Positions 41,081 through 54,055 of a DNA stretch of 64,000 nucleotides are shown piece after piece. The stretch comes from Crotophaga sulcirostris (Eukaryota; Chordata; Aves; Cuculiformes; Crotophagidae): NCBI GenBank assembly GCA_013397455.1, contig VYZB01000014.1, forward strand, positions 186,001-250,000. Reading direction: 5' to 3'. The notes beneath the pieces are model-generated. The model ran no database searches. It was not told the DNA's origin and saw nothing but the letters and a program-made list of their open reading frames with translations. Positions within the stretch are counted from its first letter, which is position 1. Each line of letters starts with the position of its first letter. The position numbers were made by a program, and so were the translations under genes.

Positions 41081-41150
41081 CTGAGCTCATTTTCTTGTCT
41101 ATGAAATGAGCCAGCATTGCCATACTTATTAATCTTTAAATACTAGTGTT
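41081..41150 (+). mobile_element. possible MIR-type SINE remnant
   Basis: The stretch contains CTGAGCTCATTTTCTTGTCTATGAAATGAG and then CATACTTATTAATC. MIR elements carry CTGAGCCTCAGTTTCCTCATCTGTAAAATGGG followed by an AT-rich part. The alignment is short and diverged, and the upstream core of MIR is not recognisable. Confidence 0.25.
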
Positions 41151-44100
41151 ATAGAATACTGTATAAAAAGCATTCATGGAGTCAACTACCTTGGATTTCC
41201 AGCTTTAGTCCCAACAGCTTTTCATTGTGCTCACAAAAGCTTTGCTGAGCGTGACCTTCCCTTTAGAAATCCTCTTGGACCATTCACTGTGCAGCCTCTC
41301 CAAATAGTCTTCTGTTTCTTACCTTATCACAGAGTTTAAGGACCTATGCCTGTGCTACTGCTCTGTAGTTTTCTAGTTTGGTCCTTTATTTGTTTTTAAG
41401 CGTGGATGCCATGTAAGCTTTCCTCAAATGCTCAGCTCTGTTGAAAAATAATTGCCATTTTCTAGGGTGGTGTACAAACCATTGCTGTTAACATTACTGC
41501 TACTATAAAGGCTTTGAGCTATATAATGCTATGGATTTTTATAGAAGAGCTCTTTTCACTGCGAATCCCACCCCACACTGAGTTTTCTGCAATTCAGTGT
41601 GAGACAAGAGTTGACAATTCTGTGAAATTCGGAGAGATTTGAGCTACTGCCAGTTATGAAGGAGAATGTGCCAAAAGGGGGTTCAATAGAAACCCTAAAG
41701 CACGTAAAACTGTTTCCACAGTATTTTTAATCTCTCCTTGCTGTACAGTTCAGGACACAGAATGTCCTCTGTGACTTCTCATGGACTGAAATTATCTTTG
41801 GCTGCTAGGATACTGTCCTCGGTTGCAAAAATCTGATGTGTTGCCCCACTATAGATGCATATTTTGTTCCTGTGCAGTTTTCTCTTCCTCCCTGCTGTTC
41901 ATGAGCATAAAGGAATGCATTTTTACTCTAGCAGTACTTATTCTTTCTCCCTAACAGCCTATCTTTTTAAACCTACAGCCCTTCTCAAAGACAGTCCTGC
42001 CCCTTGGCAGCCTCATTTATTGATGTTTCAATGTTGGGACTTGCTTATCATCTCCTTATGCTCTTCAGACTTACCTGAGCCTTCTCTTGATATCTTGGGG
42101 AAAAAAAAACCACAAATCATTTGTATTGCCCTTGCACACTTGGCACAAACCTTGTTACTTAGGTCTCCTGGATATCTAGTGTCCCACTAGCTGAGTGCCA
42201 TGGGAAAGCTGTACTTCTGGCCTTCTGTGGAAGACTGGTGTAGGAATGTGGAGCAGGACAATACTGAGAAAATACTTTCTTTAATTCCAACCAAGCGTTA
42301 AGGAGCTGTTGGTGCTTCCTTTCCCTGCTGTGTTCCCTTGCTACTTGTCCTCTGAGAGGTGGAATTTATCACCTCGTAGGCAGATGGGGCATTTGGCAGA
42401 GACTGGATCCAGATGTAAGGCTTTGGAAAGTTCCCAATAGGAGCATCTGGGCTTGGTGCTGGCTTGTTGCCTGAATTCTTTGTCAACTCCAAACAGCTGG
42501 CCATGGAACTGCCTCTGGGGTTATCTCAGGGGTGGTTGCTACAGATCTGGCTGTGAAATCATATTCTCCTGACATACCTCTCCACTCAGGGGAAATGTAC
42601 CCATACATTTACATGCAGGAATCTTTTAGTAGCTTGAACTTCAAATGTACTGCATAAAATATGAACGTGTATCTTTTTGTACCCACAAGACGACTAATCT
42701 GGGAGCTGGGCAAGGAATAAGCTTGTGTGTGCGTGCGTATTCAGGTCAATATATTTCTGTGTATGAACATGGTTAATTGTTAGCAGATTCTGTGCTGCTA
42801 TGACTGCTTTCACTCCAAGTCAGTGGACATATGCCAGCAGAATCTTTGGCTAAATATCTTCCATCTCATGTAGCAGCAGAACACTGGAGGTTTTGGGGAT
42901 GTGGCCTTCTGTCCGTTTTACTGAAAACACAGCCTTGCACAGTTGAATCGTGTTGCCTTCATTATGTGAAACTTACTCCTGAGCACAGAGCTGATAAAGA
43001 CTAATTTTTGAGGCTTAAATGGCTCCTCATCTAGTGTCAGTCCCTCTTTGCGGTGGAGATATTCATTACTAGATAGATTTCAGTGCAGTCAGAAGAAAAC
43101 AAATGTATATTGAGTCAGTGTTTTGTAAGGTTCAACACAGCTGCCTGTATCATGATCATGGTAAATCAGGGATTAGAATACACTTGAAATATTGGGAAAT
43201 GCTTATATATTTCAACTATTTATCCCCATATATGTGTACATTGTGGTCTATATTTATAATTAAATGGTAAGACTTCTGAATTTTGGTGCTTCAGGTTACA
43301 CAAAACCCCAACCTCATTGACATACATTGTCTTGTTTTTTAAATTGCTGTAAACTCTGATATGGACTGACTTCCCTTAGTGACTACTTATGTGTAATTAA
43401 AAAAGCTTTGCATTTCAATTGTATTGACTTCAGGATGATATTTTCTGGGGGAGGAAAATGTCTAATAGTATTATCAGAGTTTCAGAAGTTGGGGATAACC
43501 CTTCACTGTAGGTATTTTTGAATTTAATACTACATAATACTGGTCTGAGGATGGCTGGTATAGCTGCATTTTGAAGTGGAGTTTTTGTTTACCCAACACA
43601 TGTGAAAAACCTCTCAGAAACCAGCCTTTTGTGAAAACAGCAAATAAAACTTTGGGTGACTGTTTCTATAGGAATACATCAGCATAGTTAGCACAGAGCT
43701 CGCTGACTACAGCCTGATTTACAGGACTGACACAAGTGTCAGCCTCTGTGTTGGGAACAATCTGCTCTGCCTGAAATCATGTGTGGGATGTTCATGACTT
43801 AGGACTAAGCAGTCTGTACAGTTGCTCGTAGTGCAGGTTCCCTGCCATCATCTCCTTCTGACAGCTCAGCTGCTTTCAGATTTTTCTCAATCAAGGGAAA
43901 CACATCTGTTCTTCTCTCTCCTTTTAACATTGAAGGTGCTGTTCTGACTAGTGCTTGTTTATCAGGTGGAGTTTGGTGCTTAAAGTCAGAGGCACCAGAC
44001 AGCACCAGGAGTTGTACCTTCTGCATGACCTCTGCCAGTCAGGGCAGGTTAGCGATTGCTGCATTACGCACAGCAAGCGCAGATTCTCCTGTTGTGGCTT

Positions 44101-46625
44101 CTCTCTCTTAATAATTACTCAGATCCATCTCTTTCCATTAGCTAGTATAGAAAGGGCAGAGCACATGGAAAGGAAGGGTATTTGCACCATGTGGAGAAGA
44201 GATAATGGGGGAATTATAAAGGAGAACAGTAGTTTCTCTATTTCAGAATACTTTACTGTAATTTATTCCTTTAGGTATAAAAAAAGTAATAGGGTCTACT
44301 TTTTTATTTCAGAACTATGGCAGGTGGGGGGAATGGCAGAATGATGATATAAAAGCATTCTAATTCCAGTGATGTAGTTTGGGGTCATGCTGCTGTCAAG
44401 TCTGTATGACGTGATTTACATGCACAGAACCAGTGTCCCTGAAAGGGTGGTCCTTGTATTGATAGACCTAAATCTGGTTGGTATTTAGAACAGCTGCTGA
44501 GTACTAAGTCCTGCTGATGTGCCAATCAACAGTAGCTTCCTTAAATCACTTGGTGGCTGAGACAATGTGTTTAAGTTTTAAGATCAGTAGCCTTACATGC
44601 ATATCCAAGGAGTCTTGTCTCATCACATATAAGGTTTAAAAAGCACACAGAAGAAATCTCTTGTATGCCTTTAAAACCCACACTGCTGTCTGGATCTGAT
44701 GCATTCTCACTCTCCATTACAGGAAAGGTGAGTTTTCTGGCAGCCTCTTGAGATTTTTTCTAGAGAAAGTCTTAGAAGCTGTTAGCAAAGCTCTTGCCTT
44801 CTTAAGCTCAAGCAGTTAATGTGTTAGCAAGCATGACGGTTGAGCCACTATCTGATAGACCTGTAACTCCTGAATATAAGCCAAAAGTATGATTTTCATT
44901 TTATAATGCCATTTAGTGTGTAACTTGCACTCTGTTTTTTAAGAACAGTTCTAGGTCACTAACCTGTTCTTAACTTAAAATTTCAGAACAACTATGGAAT
45001 TTTGCACAAAACCCTCTTGAATAAGCAAAAATCTGTCTGAGCAGTTTCCTCCCCCCCATCATTTTGTTAATACCTTTTTTAATAATGTCTGCTTTCTTTC
45101 ATAGGGTGCAGTAGTGCATTTATAAGGAACGTTTTCCTCTAACAGCCATTGTGTCTTTGACAGTACTCTGAATAATAGAAATTCACTTTTCCAGTGTCCC
45201 AAATGACAGGGCAAAATGTTCCAGAAGTGATATATCTTCAAAATTGGATTTAGCAAATAAAAGGGTGGTGGACTTTAAATATAAATAAGACTCTTCCCTT
45301 GGATCTGCTTTTAACTGCAGACCTTCAAAGAAATTATATTTTTACTCCCAGCAAATTACCTAGGAGAAAAAAATGACAAGAGTAATCTATTTTTTTCACA
45401 GCTGGTCGGTTGGCCAGAGTTTCTCATCAAGGAGTACATGCTGTTTGCTCCCCAGATGGACAGGCTGGATGAGTAAGAAATCCACAGAGCCTGGGACACA
45501 AGGTAGAATTTACACTGCCTGGGCTTTTAATCTTGCACAGCTCTGCTCACTGGTAATTGCAGGTGGCCCATATCCAAATGAGACTCTGTTGGGACAATAT
45601 CCTATATCTTGTCAGGAAGAGTCATATTAAAGCCTGTGCTGGAATTGGGCCCAAAACTTGAAATAATTATGGGAAACTTATTTTTAAAAAACTTAAGCTA
45701 TATAATGGTGACAATTAGACATTTAAGTAATGTCAGCTGTAGCTGCAGTTTTAGGTGCTGCTGCTTGTTGCCTGTTTTGTCTGGCTGGCTTGGCTACATT
45801 GAAGAGGTACAGAGCAAAAAGTGCGTGAAGCTGTGACTGTGATCGTTGTCTGGGTCTCTTGTTCTGAGGTCTCTGCGTAGTGCTGGAGCAGCAGTGCATG
45901 TTTGAATAGTGCCTGGCAAATTCCCTGAGGCTCAGACGAGAAATGTTGCCTGTACACTGCCACTCAGCTATTTGGGTCACATCTTGCTCAACTTGCTTTG
46001 CTTTTAATTTAAAGCATGTTTGCTACTGTCCTGATTCTGCCCAGGGATAGTCCTACTTCATAAATCAAAAGGCATGGAGATTTAGGAGCCTTTACTACGA
46101 GTCTTATTGGAAAGTCTGAATTACAAAGTGATTCCATACATTAGTCCCAAACCATTGCCTTGGGGACACCAACTTCTCCTTCTCCTTCTACAGTCTGGAT
46201 GTTGAAGGCCTGCATGTTCCTCTTCCTGTGCTTTTGGGATGCCATACCAGAGCAGAAACATCTCAAAGGTATGCTACAATGCTAGTGGCCATGTTTAGAA
46301 GTGAAACGTCTCATTTCTAAAGAAAGCCTTGATGCAAAATGCTTCTCTTCTACTCTGGTGTAATCCTGTTGACTCTTATATCGTTATACTTTTAAATTAA
46401 ACATGTAGGCATCAGACTCCAAATTCATCAGCGTAAGACTTGGGCTGCTGTTGGAGATGCCATGGTAACTGCCACACTCGGCTTCCCTTCAGCACGTTCA
46501 TGGGAGCTGCAGGGCTGGAGCAGCGCAATGGCCCATCCAGGCCAGTGGCCATCTCCTCCAGGATGGTGCTGGGAGGTCCTGACCTTTCAGCAGAGCACAG
46601 CTCAGCCCATTCAAAGCAGGGGCGT

Positions 46626-46647
46626 TCTTTCTCTCTCTCTCTTTTTC
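46626..46647 (+). repeat. polypyrimidine tract
   Basis: A CT-rich run, TCTTTCTCTCTCTCTC followed by T residues, leads into CAG. It would make a strong splice acceptor context on the plus strand, but the sequence after it gives no recognised exon. Listed as a simple repeat. Confidence 0.7.
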
Positions 46648-46951
46648 AGTCTTACACCTGCAGATCACGCTGGTGTGTAAACTTGGTCCTGACTGCATGG
46701 ATTAGAAGCGAGAGGCTTGTAGCTGTATTCTCTGTGTGTGCTTCTCGCCCTCTTATGTGCAGTGTCCCCCTCCGCCGGTCTCTGGCTGTGTACTGCCAAG
46801 CAGCAGGGGACAGGCTGCACATCCAACTCACCCTACTGCTGGTGGCACCACTGAGGGCTGGTTGCGACATCTAGTTTAAGGGTAGATGAAACCTCCTCAG
46901 AACGCTTTACCTCTTCTCTTTCTCTCTGGCTGGTCTGGCCCTGATGTGTAT

Positions 46952-47497
46952 AGAATCACAGAATGGTTTGGGTTGGAAGGGACCTCAAAGTCCATCCAGT
47001 TACAACCCCTTCCACTGGATGAGGCTGCTCAAAGGCCCATCCAACCTGGCTTTGAATACTTCCAGGGAGGGGGCATCTGCAACTTCTGTGGGCAACCTAT
47101 GCCAGTGCCTCACCACCCTCATTGTGAAGAATTTCTTCTTAAAGCCTAATCTAAATTTTCCCCCTTCTAGTTTAAAGCCTGTCCCCCACGTCCTATCACT
47201 ACAAGCCCTTGTAAAAAGTCCCTCCCCAGCTTTCTTGTAGCCCCTTTCAGTACTGGAAGGCTGCTCTAAGGTCTCCCCGCAGCCTTCTCTTCTCCAGACT
47301 GAAGAAGCCCAACTCTCTCAGCCTGTCTTCATAGCAGAGATGCTCCAGCCCTCTGATGGTCTTTGTAGACCTCCTCTGGACTCACTCCAACAGTTCTATA
47401 GCCTTCTGGTATTGGGGATTCCAGGACCAGACACAGGACTCTAGGTGGGATCTCACCAGAGTGGAGCAGAGGAGAATCACCTCCTTCGACCTGCTGA
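46952..47497 (-). mobile_element. CR1 LINE, 5'-truncated 3' end (older subfamily)
   Basis: On the plus strand the element starts AGAATCACAGAATGGTTTGGG and continues TTGGAAGGGACCTCAAAGTCC, which is the reverse complement of an avian CR1 3' terminus. Reading toward 47.5 kb gives, in reverse, the C-terminal part of the CR1 reverse-transcriptase protein: blocks matching [21 protein letters not shown] and T-R-A-C-S-D-R-T-x-G. The frame is broken by shifts and stops. A short piece of the usual 3' UTR (between the 'CATCCAGTGG' and 'GGGGTTG' blocks) is deleted. The 5' end fades at about 47497. The terminal repeat is the canonical ATTCT type, unlike the copies at 56-63 kb. Confidence 0.93.
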
Positions 47498-50400
47498 GCA
47501 GGTATGGACATGGATACAAAAAGGGCAGATTAGGAAAAATGTAATAAAATTTATGCATGGTGATGTTTCAGTGCCTCCCTGATCTATCCAGTGCCTGGCA
47601 GTCTCCTGGTATGAATACCTACTGGGATCATGCAGTGTCCTTAAGACAGATAACTAGGACTGACAGGAATCTGCACTGCCCTTTATTTTACCACATTTAT
47701 TTTACCAATTTCTGCTGCGTACCATTACTTCAGGATCCCATATCCAGTCCTGTCCTCTTTTGCTCTGTCTAGTGGTCTTTGGGAAGTGAGTGAAGTGAGG
47801 TGAGATGAGTGCAGCCCTTTCTATGTGTAAGTATCAGTACATTGGTAGTGTTCCTTGTGATGTATCTTGACTTCTGTTTCAATAGACCAGTTACAAAGTA
47901 TGTAAGTCCTGGGCATGAGGCTGCAATCTGTCGGGGAAGGTGATGCTGGTAGTTCCACAGCAGATGTGTGTGTATGCGGCCTGATTTCATGTAAGCTCTG
48001 TAGGCTACTTTATCTTCAGCAACCTTCTCAACCACTTGAGAAAAAGTAATTTAGATAAAGCAGTTGCGCCCTTGCTGAACTTCATGGTCAAAATTTCACT
48101 ACTTGACTGTAACAAAGATACCTTGCTAACTAGCACATGTGGTCACAGTCTGAGTGCAGATTTGTTGCTGTACCCTAATGGTAGTGTTTCTCCGCCACAA
48201 GAAAGTAACATAAGTCTATGTACAAACGGCAGCATCGATAAGCGGCACATCTGTATGGATGTAGGCAGAGAAGCTAAACCTGAACAAGTTGGAGGTAAAA
48301 AAGTATAGTGTAATTCTTGTGTAACTGAAAAAAAAGTGAAAAGTGATTAGGTGTGGATATTCTGGTTTTTTTTTACTGAGAGCAAGAAATATAGTATTTC
48401 CTGGATTCCAAGACTGGAAGGGTCTGCTTGGTCTTCTACATAACATTGTCCAGGAAGTTCCTTCAAGCAATTTTCTCTGCATCTATTTTAGGTATTTTTG
48501 CTATTTGTGTATACGAAAGTGAGTCTGAGGGACAAACTGGAGCACTTAAACACAGTGTCTAAGAGAAGTATGCACCTACTGAAGAGCCTACCAGTGCTGC
48601 TATAGCTAGCGATTTGATGTCTTTCACAGCACAAGGAGCAAAGTCCCTTTGCGTGTCTATAATTCACGTGGTTATGTTCTGCGTCTACCCTGGTGGAAGA
48701 AAAGAAAAATCTCCCTAAACAAACAGCATTGCCTGAAATAATATACTCTGCACTAACCTGCACCACAGACTTAACAGATTGACATATTTTGTTTGGCTTG
48801 TGTCTGCTCTGTCCTGGCTTTTGGTAGCAACAAACGTAAACACTGTTAGTCCTACAGAGCCTAAGAAGGACAAGGCCAGCCAAAGTTTTGTAATGCCAGG
48901 TGAGTCTCCTGTACTGCAGGTTTATTAGAAGGAAACTGAGAACCAGGTGTCTGGACAGTGGCAATTTGAGGTCCTTTATACTTTAAGCAAAAGATGACAA
49001 GAAGCAAAATAAGGTCTCCTGCAGGGACAGGTTAGTTGCCGACCCCAGTGAGCTCGGAGTAAAGTATGTTCCAAAAGAGATAGACTCTTATTTTTACTGT
49101 CAGTCTCCTGAACAGAGGCAGAGCTCAACTGAAGCATGGAGAACTGTTTGAACACCAAGGCAGCTCAGTGTTGCCCATGAGTGTGCATGAATGGCTTTGA
49201 GAGTCTGATTTCTGCCTGCTTTTTAAAAACAAAACCCAAAATCTGCATTTGGCCATCTGTATGGCCATCCTCTTCTTCCAGACCAACTCTGAGCAGCAGC
49301 TTCTTGTGGTTGTCCCAGCAGTCCTGAATGCAGGTCCATTTCTCAGCATTACCCAGTTGACAGTCAGTTTCTAAAGAAAATTGTTTGCAACAAACAGGTT
49401 TTGGAGCATGTGTGCCTTGTAACAGGATGTGACTCATGGGCATGTGGCACCTACCACACAGGCATCCTGGTGAGCCTACAGTTGTTCAGAACCAGCAAGT
49501 GCCCAGAAAGAGATTTCTTCTTCCACTGGGTCATTTCTTTGGTCATCCTGGGCTCCAGTATTCAGGTCATACCAGCCTGATCTTAGTGAATTTGAGAGAG
49601 AAACAACTGCTGTGTTGTTTCAGTATCAAGATTTGATTATCTCTTCTCATTTTCAGCTCATGCAGAAAGTGTGTTACTGGCTAAATGAGTAAGGAAAAAA
49701 GAATCACGTACAGTTTTGTGGGCTTTCTGCAAAAGTGTCTGAGCAGCAGTCTTGAATATTCCATGACAGCAGTGTCTGTGGTGCTTCTGTCTCGCTATGC
49801 ATGCCAAGGCAGACAGCTGCCTCCCAGGGGAATGAGGGTCAGATGTTGCTTCTTCATAATGGTAAGCAAATAAGAATTTGAATATGAACAAATTTGGACT
49901 GAGATAGCCCAAACAAGCAAGGAGACAAGCTATTCATGTATCAGTTGTAGCATATTCCAAAGGTTGGAGAAAAGTGATTGCAGCTTAATCCACTGGGATA
50001 TGAACTCAGTTAGTAGGGATAAAGAGTAGCACAGAATTCTCACTGGTGTATGACTTCACTAGAAGCCAAGTGCTGGTAAAGACTCAAGAAAAATGTAATC
50101 AGATCTATAGCTGCATCTTGAATCCTATGGAAAAACTGTGGCTTGATCCAAAATTTCACTGTGAAACTTCTTTGGGCTTCAAGGAAGTCAGAATCTGAAG
50201 ACCAGAATTTAATAGAATGTTTTAAACAGGCTGACCTTCAGTTTTTCAACAAAGGGAGGGAATTAGGAAGCAGATGAGATGAATAATGAACTGTAACATT
50301 TGGGTAGCACCTTGGCCACGACAAAAAGGTTTTAAATCTGTGCATACATACACTTGGAAATATACATTGGACTTATCTCCAAGACAGGAGAGCACCAGTA

Positions 50401-52629
50401 ATTGCAACTTATTTATGTAAATGCCATTACTTGTTGGGCAGTGGTGCATTTAATCATAGGCAAATCTCCTTTACTCTTCTAAGCCACTTTTAGCAAGGGA
50501 AGGATATTGCTTTGGCTGTCAAAAAGCTATAGGAAGAACCATTTCAGGACATATTGGGATTCCTTAAACACAAAGCTTTTCTTTGCAGCTCAGTTTCTCC
50601 TGAGCTTACCTTTATAGTTATTTCAAGAGCCTAGACTTCCTTGAAGGCTTTTTCCACCTGAGGAGAGATGTTCCTGTCTTACTTAGTGTCAGCTTTGATT
50701 CAGAAGGTAATTCTGCATGGATCCAGCAAGCTGTGGCCTTTCCCACCAGTTGGTCATCTATCATTTCATTACAGTAAGGTTACCAAATTGACATGTCCTG
50801 GCTAATTCTTTTAATGCCGCTATATAGCTATCTAGTGTCTTGTCAGGCAACTGTGCGTGCTGTCTCAATTGATAATGCTCTGTGATACTATTAGCAGATG
50901 GCAGAACATGACCTGCCTGTGAAATCTGACCCACAGCGATCTTCTAACAGTACCTCTTTTCTCAGGAAATGTCTTGAGGCATAGTTCTATCTTCTTGGTC
51001 CAGCATTGCATCTGTGTTTTATTTTCCATAGAAATAAAGGAAGGTATCATGCTACTGGTATTTGAGCTTGTAACTGCTAGTGACTAGCTAAGAAATGAAG
51101 ATGTGGTGTTAATATTAATTCTTACCATTTCTTCAAATGAGGCTGTAATGAAATTTGATATATAATTTTTTAAATAGTGGCACAGGAGCTATTTTAAATT
51201 TAACAACTGTGGTATCTTTTCTTATATTTTTCATTAATCTTCATGTGCTTAATTAGTTGCTGTTCCTCAGTGGGAATGTTTGACTAGAGTAGAATGAGAC
51301 TAATGAAATCTCTTGGGTTGCTACTGCTGAAAAGGAAAAGGACTAAGTGCTAGAATGCCGTCAAACCTGGCTAAATACAGTGTTTGTTCTGACGTTAGCC
51401 CTAAGTGGCAATGTCTGCGTAAGTTAAAAAAAATTAAAAGGTCAAAGATAAAAACAGAGTAATATACTCTCAGAATTTTCAGGTGTCCCATTCCACAGAA
51501 AATGATTCTTTAACTGTGACCCTTAGATTGCCAAGTTGGTGCAGGGAGCATATTTGCCAACTGGAAGTCCATTCCCAATAAGAGCTAATGGGAGAAGTTC
51601 ATCTCTTTGAAAGCAAGGTGTGGTGATGCAGCCCTCAGGGCCACTTTGAGATCTCAGAATAAGCCATGTATGCTTGGGAAAAACTCCCCTTGTGCAGTTA
51701 TCTTGGTTACACATGCAGTGGTGGCCATCTGGTGCCTGAGTCATGTACCAGAATGGCTCGACAGGGATTGTGGTCAGAATGGGAAATACTGACCAAAGCC
51801 AATCCTCTCGCCACCCTGTAAGCAGAGATCCAAAGGGAGGCCTTTTGAGCTCTCTGGGACCGCAGCATCTCCTCCTGAGCTGGGATGTGTTGATGGTCTC
51901 GTGAGGTTTGACTCTCTGTTGATGACTGCTGGTGCGTAAAGGTGTGTAATCCATGAAACATGTGAAAAGGGAAATTTTAATCATTGGTTAGTCTCTGTGC
52001 GATTTGATTTAGAACCATTTGTCTGTGATTTGGTTTAACCTCCATCAGTGTGTAGATGCGATTTGATTGAGGAAACCCTACTGTAAGTCTTGGGTGAACC
52101 CTTACCGTTCCCAAATCTTTAACTAAGTCACTATTTTGGTTGTAATAAATTCCACTGAATCCCTCTGTTAAGCTGGCTGATGATTAAGTGTCTTAAAAAT
52201 TACACAAACTAACCTTGTGATCTATCTCAAATATATGAATAAATCCTAAATTGCTGATAAACCAAAGCTATGTAAAAAGCCATCTTTGCAACACATGGAA
52301 TGCAGCTTAGGAAATATCAGCAAATCAAGACCAAAGTGTGTAAAATTCCAACCCTAGGACAGGCAAAATAGGCTACATTTTTGAAATCAGAAGAAAAAAA
52401 ATGAATGATGTATGAGACCTCACTACATACCTGGGTAGAGTCTGAACTGTGAGAAATAACCCATTGCCAGCAGTGAGGTTGCTCACATCTGCAGTGGCAT
52501 TTGGACTAAGTCCTACATTTCCTTACTTTTCCCTGAGAACAGTATTGAAAATCTTTAATTTTCTTGTTCAGAAGGCTGCATCCATGTCTTGCTTCCTGTT
52601 TAGCCACAGTACGTCAGTTATCATAGTTG
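47498..52629. other. non-coding stretch between CR1 copies
   Basis: No recognisable gene. The two longest frames are minus-strand, 48488-48964 (158 codons) and 51523-51984 (153 codons). Neither shows a domain or motif I know; the second is discussed as a finding. A short repeat, CGATTTGATT, occurs at about 52000 and 52060. Confidence 0.5.
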
Positions 52630-53876
52630 GTAGTTGCCAAACTGCTCTCCATGATATTTGAAAAGTTGTGGCAGTCAGGTGGAGTCCCTGGTGCTGGAGA
52701 AAGGGAAACAGTGCCTATTTTTAAAAAGGGTTGCAAGAAGGACCCTGGGAACTCGCAACCTGCCAGCCTCGCCCCTGTGCCTGGGAATATCATGGAACAG
52801 ATCCTTCTAGAAGTCAGGCTAAGGCTCATGGAGGACAGGGAGGTGATTCGAGACAACCAGCACGGCTTCACCAAAGACAAGTCCTGCCTGTCCAACCCAG
52901 TGACATTCTGTGACAGAGTCACTGCATCAGTGGACAAGGGAAGAGCTACAGATGTCGATGCCTTTAGCATAGTTTCCCCCAACATCCTTCTCTCTAAATT
53001 GGAGAGACATGGATTTGATGGGTGGACTGTTCGATGGATCAGATATTGGTTGGATAGTCTCATCCAGAGGCTAGTGGTCAACAGCTCAATGTCCAGATGG
53101 AGATCGGTGACAAGAGGTGTCCCTCAGGGGTCCATACTGGGACCAGTGCTGTTTAATATCTTCATCAGTGGCACAGACAGGGGGATCAAGTACACCCTCA
53201 GCAAATATGCTGATGGCACCAAGCTCAGTGGTGTGGGTGACACACCTGAGGGATCAAATGTTGTCCAGAGGGATCTGGACAACCTTGAGAAGTGGGTCTT
53301 TGTGAACATCATGAGGTTAAGCAAGGCCAAGTGCAAGGTCCTCCCCATGGCTCGGGGCCGTCCCTGGTACCAGTATAGGCTGGGGGATGAATGGATTGAG
53401 AGCAGCCCTGCCAAGAAGGACTTGGGGATATTGGTGGATGAAAAGCGGGACATGACTCGGCAATGTGTGCTTGCAGCCCAGAAAGCCAGCTGGGTCCTGG
53501 TCTATATCAAAAGGAGTGTGGCCAGCAGGTTGAGGGAAGTGGTTCTGCCACTTTACTTGGCTCTGCTGAGACCTCACCTGGAGTTCTGTGTCCAGCTCTG
53601 GAGTCCTCAGCACAGGAAGGACATGGAGCTGTTAGAGCAAATCCAGAGGAGGTCACGGCAATGATAAGCGGGCTGGAGCACCTCTCCTGTGAAGAAAGAG
53701 AGAGAGAATTGGAGTTGTTCAGCCTGGAGAGGAGATGGCTCTGGAGAGACCTTATTGTGGCCTTTCTGCACTTAAAGGGAGTTCATAAGAAAGATGGGAA
53801 CAGACTTTATAGCAGGGCTTGTAGCGATAGGACAAGGGGAGATGGTTTTAAACTAAAAGAAGCGAAATTTAGATAG
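52627..53876 (+). pseudogene. CR1 ORF2 reverse transcriptase, partial and inactivated
   Basis: The first frame is open from 52627 (a TTG just after an in-frame TAG, so not a true start) to the TGA at 53662-53664, 345 codons. In order it shows PIFKKG (residues 30-35), DPGNSQPASL, HGFTK, the GVPQGSILGP box (164-173), YADG (194-197) and the thumb-like RPHLEFCVQLWSPQ. Motif A is crippled: CR1 normally has L-D-F-S-K-A-F-D, but here about six residues are missing in frame, leaving ATDVDAFSIVS, so both motif-A aspartates are lost. Motif C is YADG instead of Y/F-A-D-D (Gly codon 53215-53217). A one-base-type frameshift near 53655 moves the rest (ISGLEHLS..SDRTRGDGFKLKEAKFR) into the next frame, which stops at 53876. 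It cannot be an active polymerase. Confidence 0.93.
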
Positions 53877-54055
53877 AAGGAAGACATTTTTATGATGAGG
53901 GTGGTGAAACACTGTCCCAGGTTGCCCAGAGAGGTGGTCAATGCCACATCCCTGGAAACATTCCAGGTCAGGTCCTTGCTCAGAGCAAGAGGGTAGGACT
54001 GGATGGGCTTTAAAGGTCCCTTCCAACCCAAACTGTTCTTGGATTCTGTGATCAT
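52630..54055 (+). mobile_element. CR1 LINE, 5'-truncated copy with reverse transcriptase
   Basis: A plus-strand CR1 of about 1.43 kb. It starts inside the open reading frame at the block before reverse-transcriptase domain 1 (LLSMIFEKLWQSG, then PIFKKG). It runs through the C-terminal domain and 3' UTR and ends GGTCCCTTCCAACCCAAAC...GGATTCTGTGATCAT, with the ATTCTGTG-type terminus. The coding part carries one frameshift near 53655 and a stop at 53874-53876. No target-site duplication is apparent, as is usual for CR1. It shares the CCAACCCAAAC 3' end with the 46.95-kb copy, so both belong to a different subfamily from the copies at 56-63 kb. Confidence 0.95.

Larger units (their letters stand above)
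32761..46951. other. AT-rich non-coding stretch
   Basis: About 14 kb with no recognisable protein domain. It holds a purine-rich patch near 33.20-33.31 kb, a short tandem duplication at 37.94 kb, a T run at 40.13 kb, a possible MIR remnant at 41.08 kb and a pyrimidine tract at 46.63 kb. Frames such as 43955-44344 (plus) and 46440-46874 (plus) are open for 129-144 codons but have no known motif and overlap frames on the other strand. Confidence 0.55.

Noticed and set aside
46440..46874. 144-codon plus-strand frame in a GC-richer patch before the CR1 at 46.95 kb
   Set aside because: No domain or motif, and minus-strand frames of similar quality overlap it. The polypyrimidine tract inside it would not be expected within a coding exon.
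46886..47240. Plus-strand frames of 87-98 codons
   Set aside because: They read the minus-strand CR1 3' end in the wrong direction.
53124..53613. Minus-strand frames of about 100 codons opposite the CR1 reverse transcriptase
   Set aside because: They are antisense shadows of the plus-strand CR1 frame and have no features of their own.
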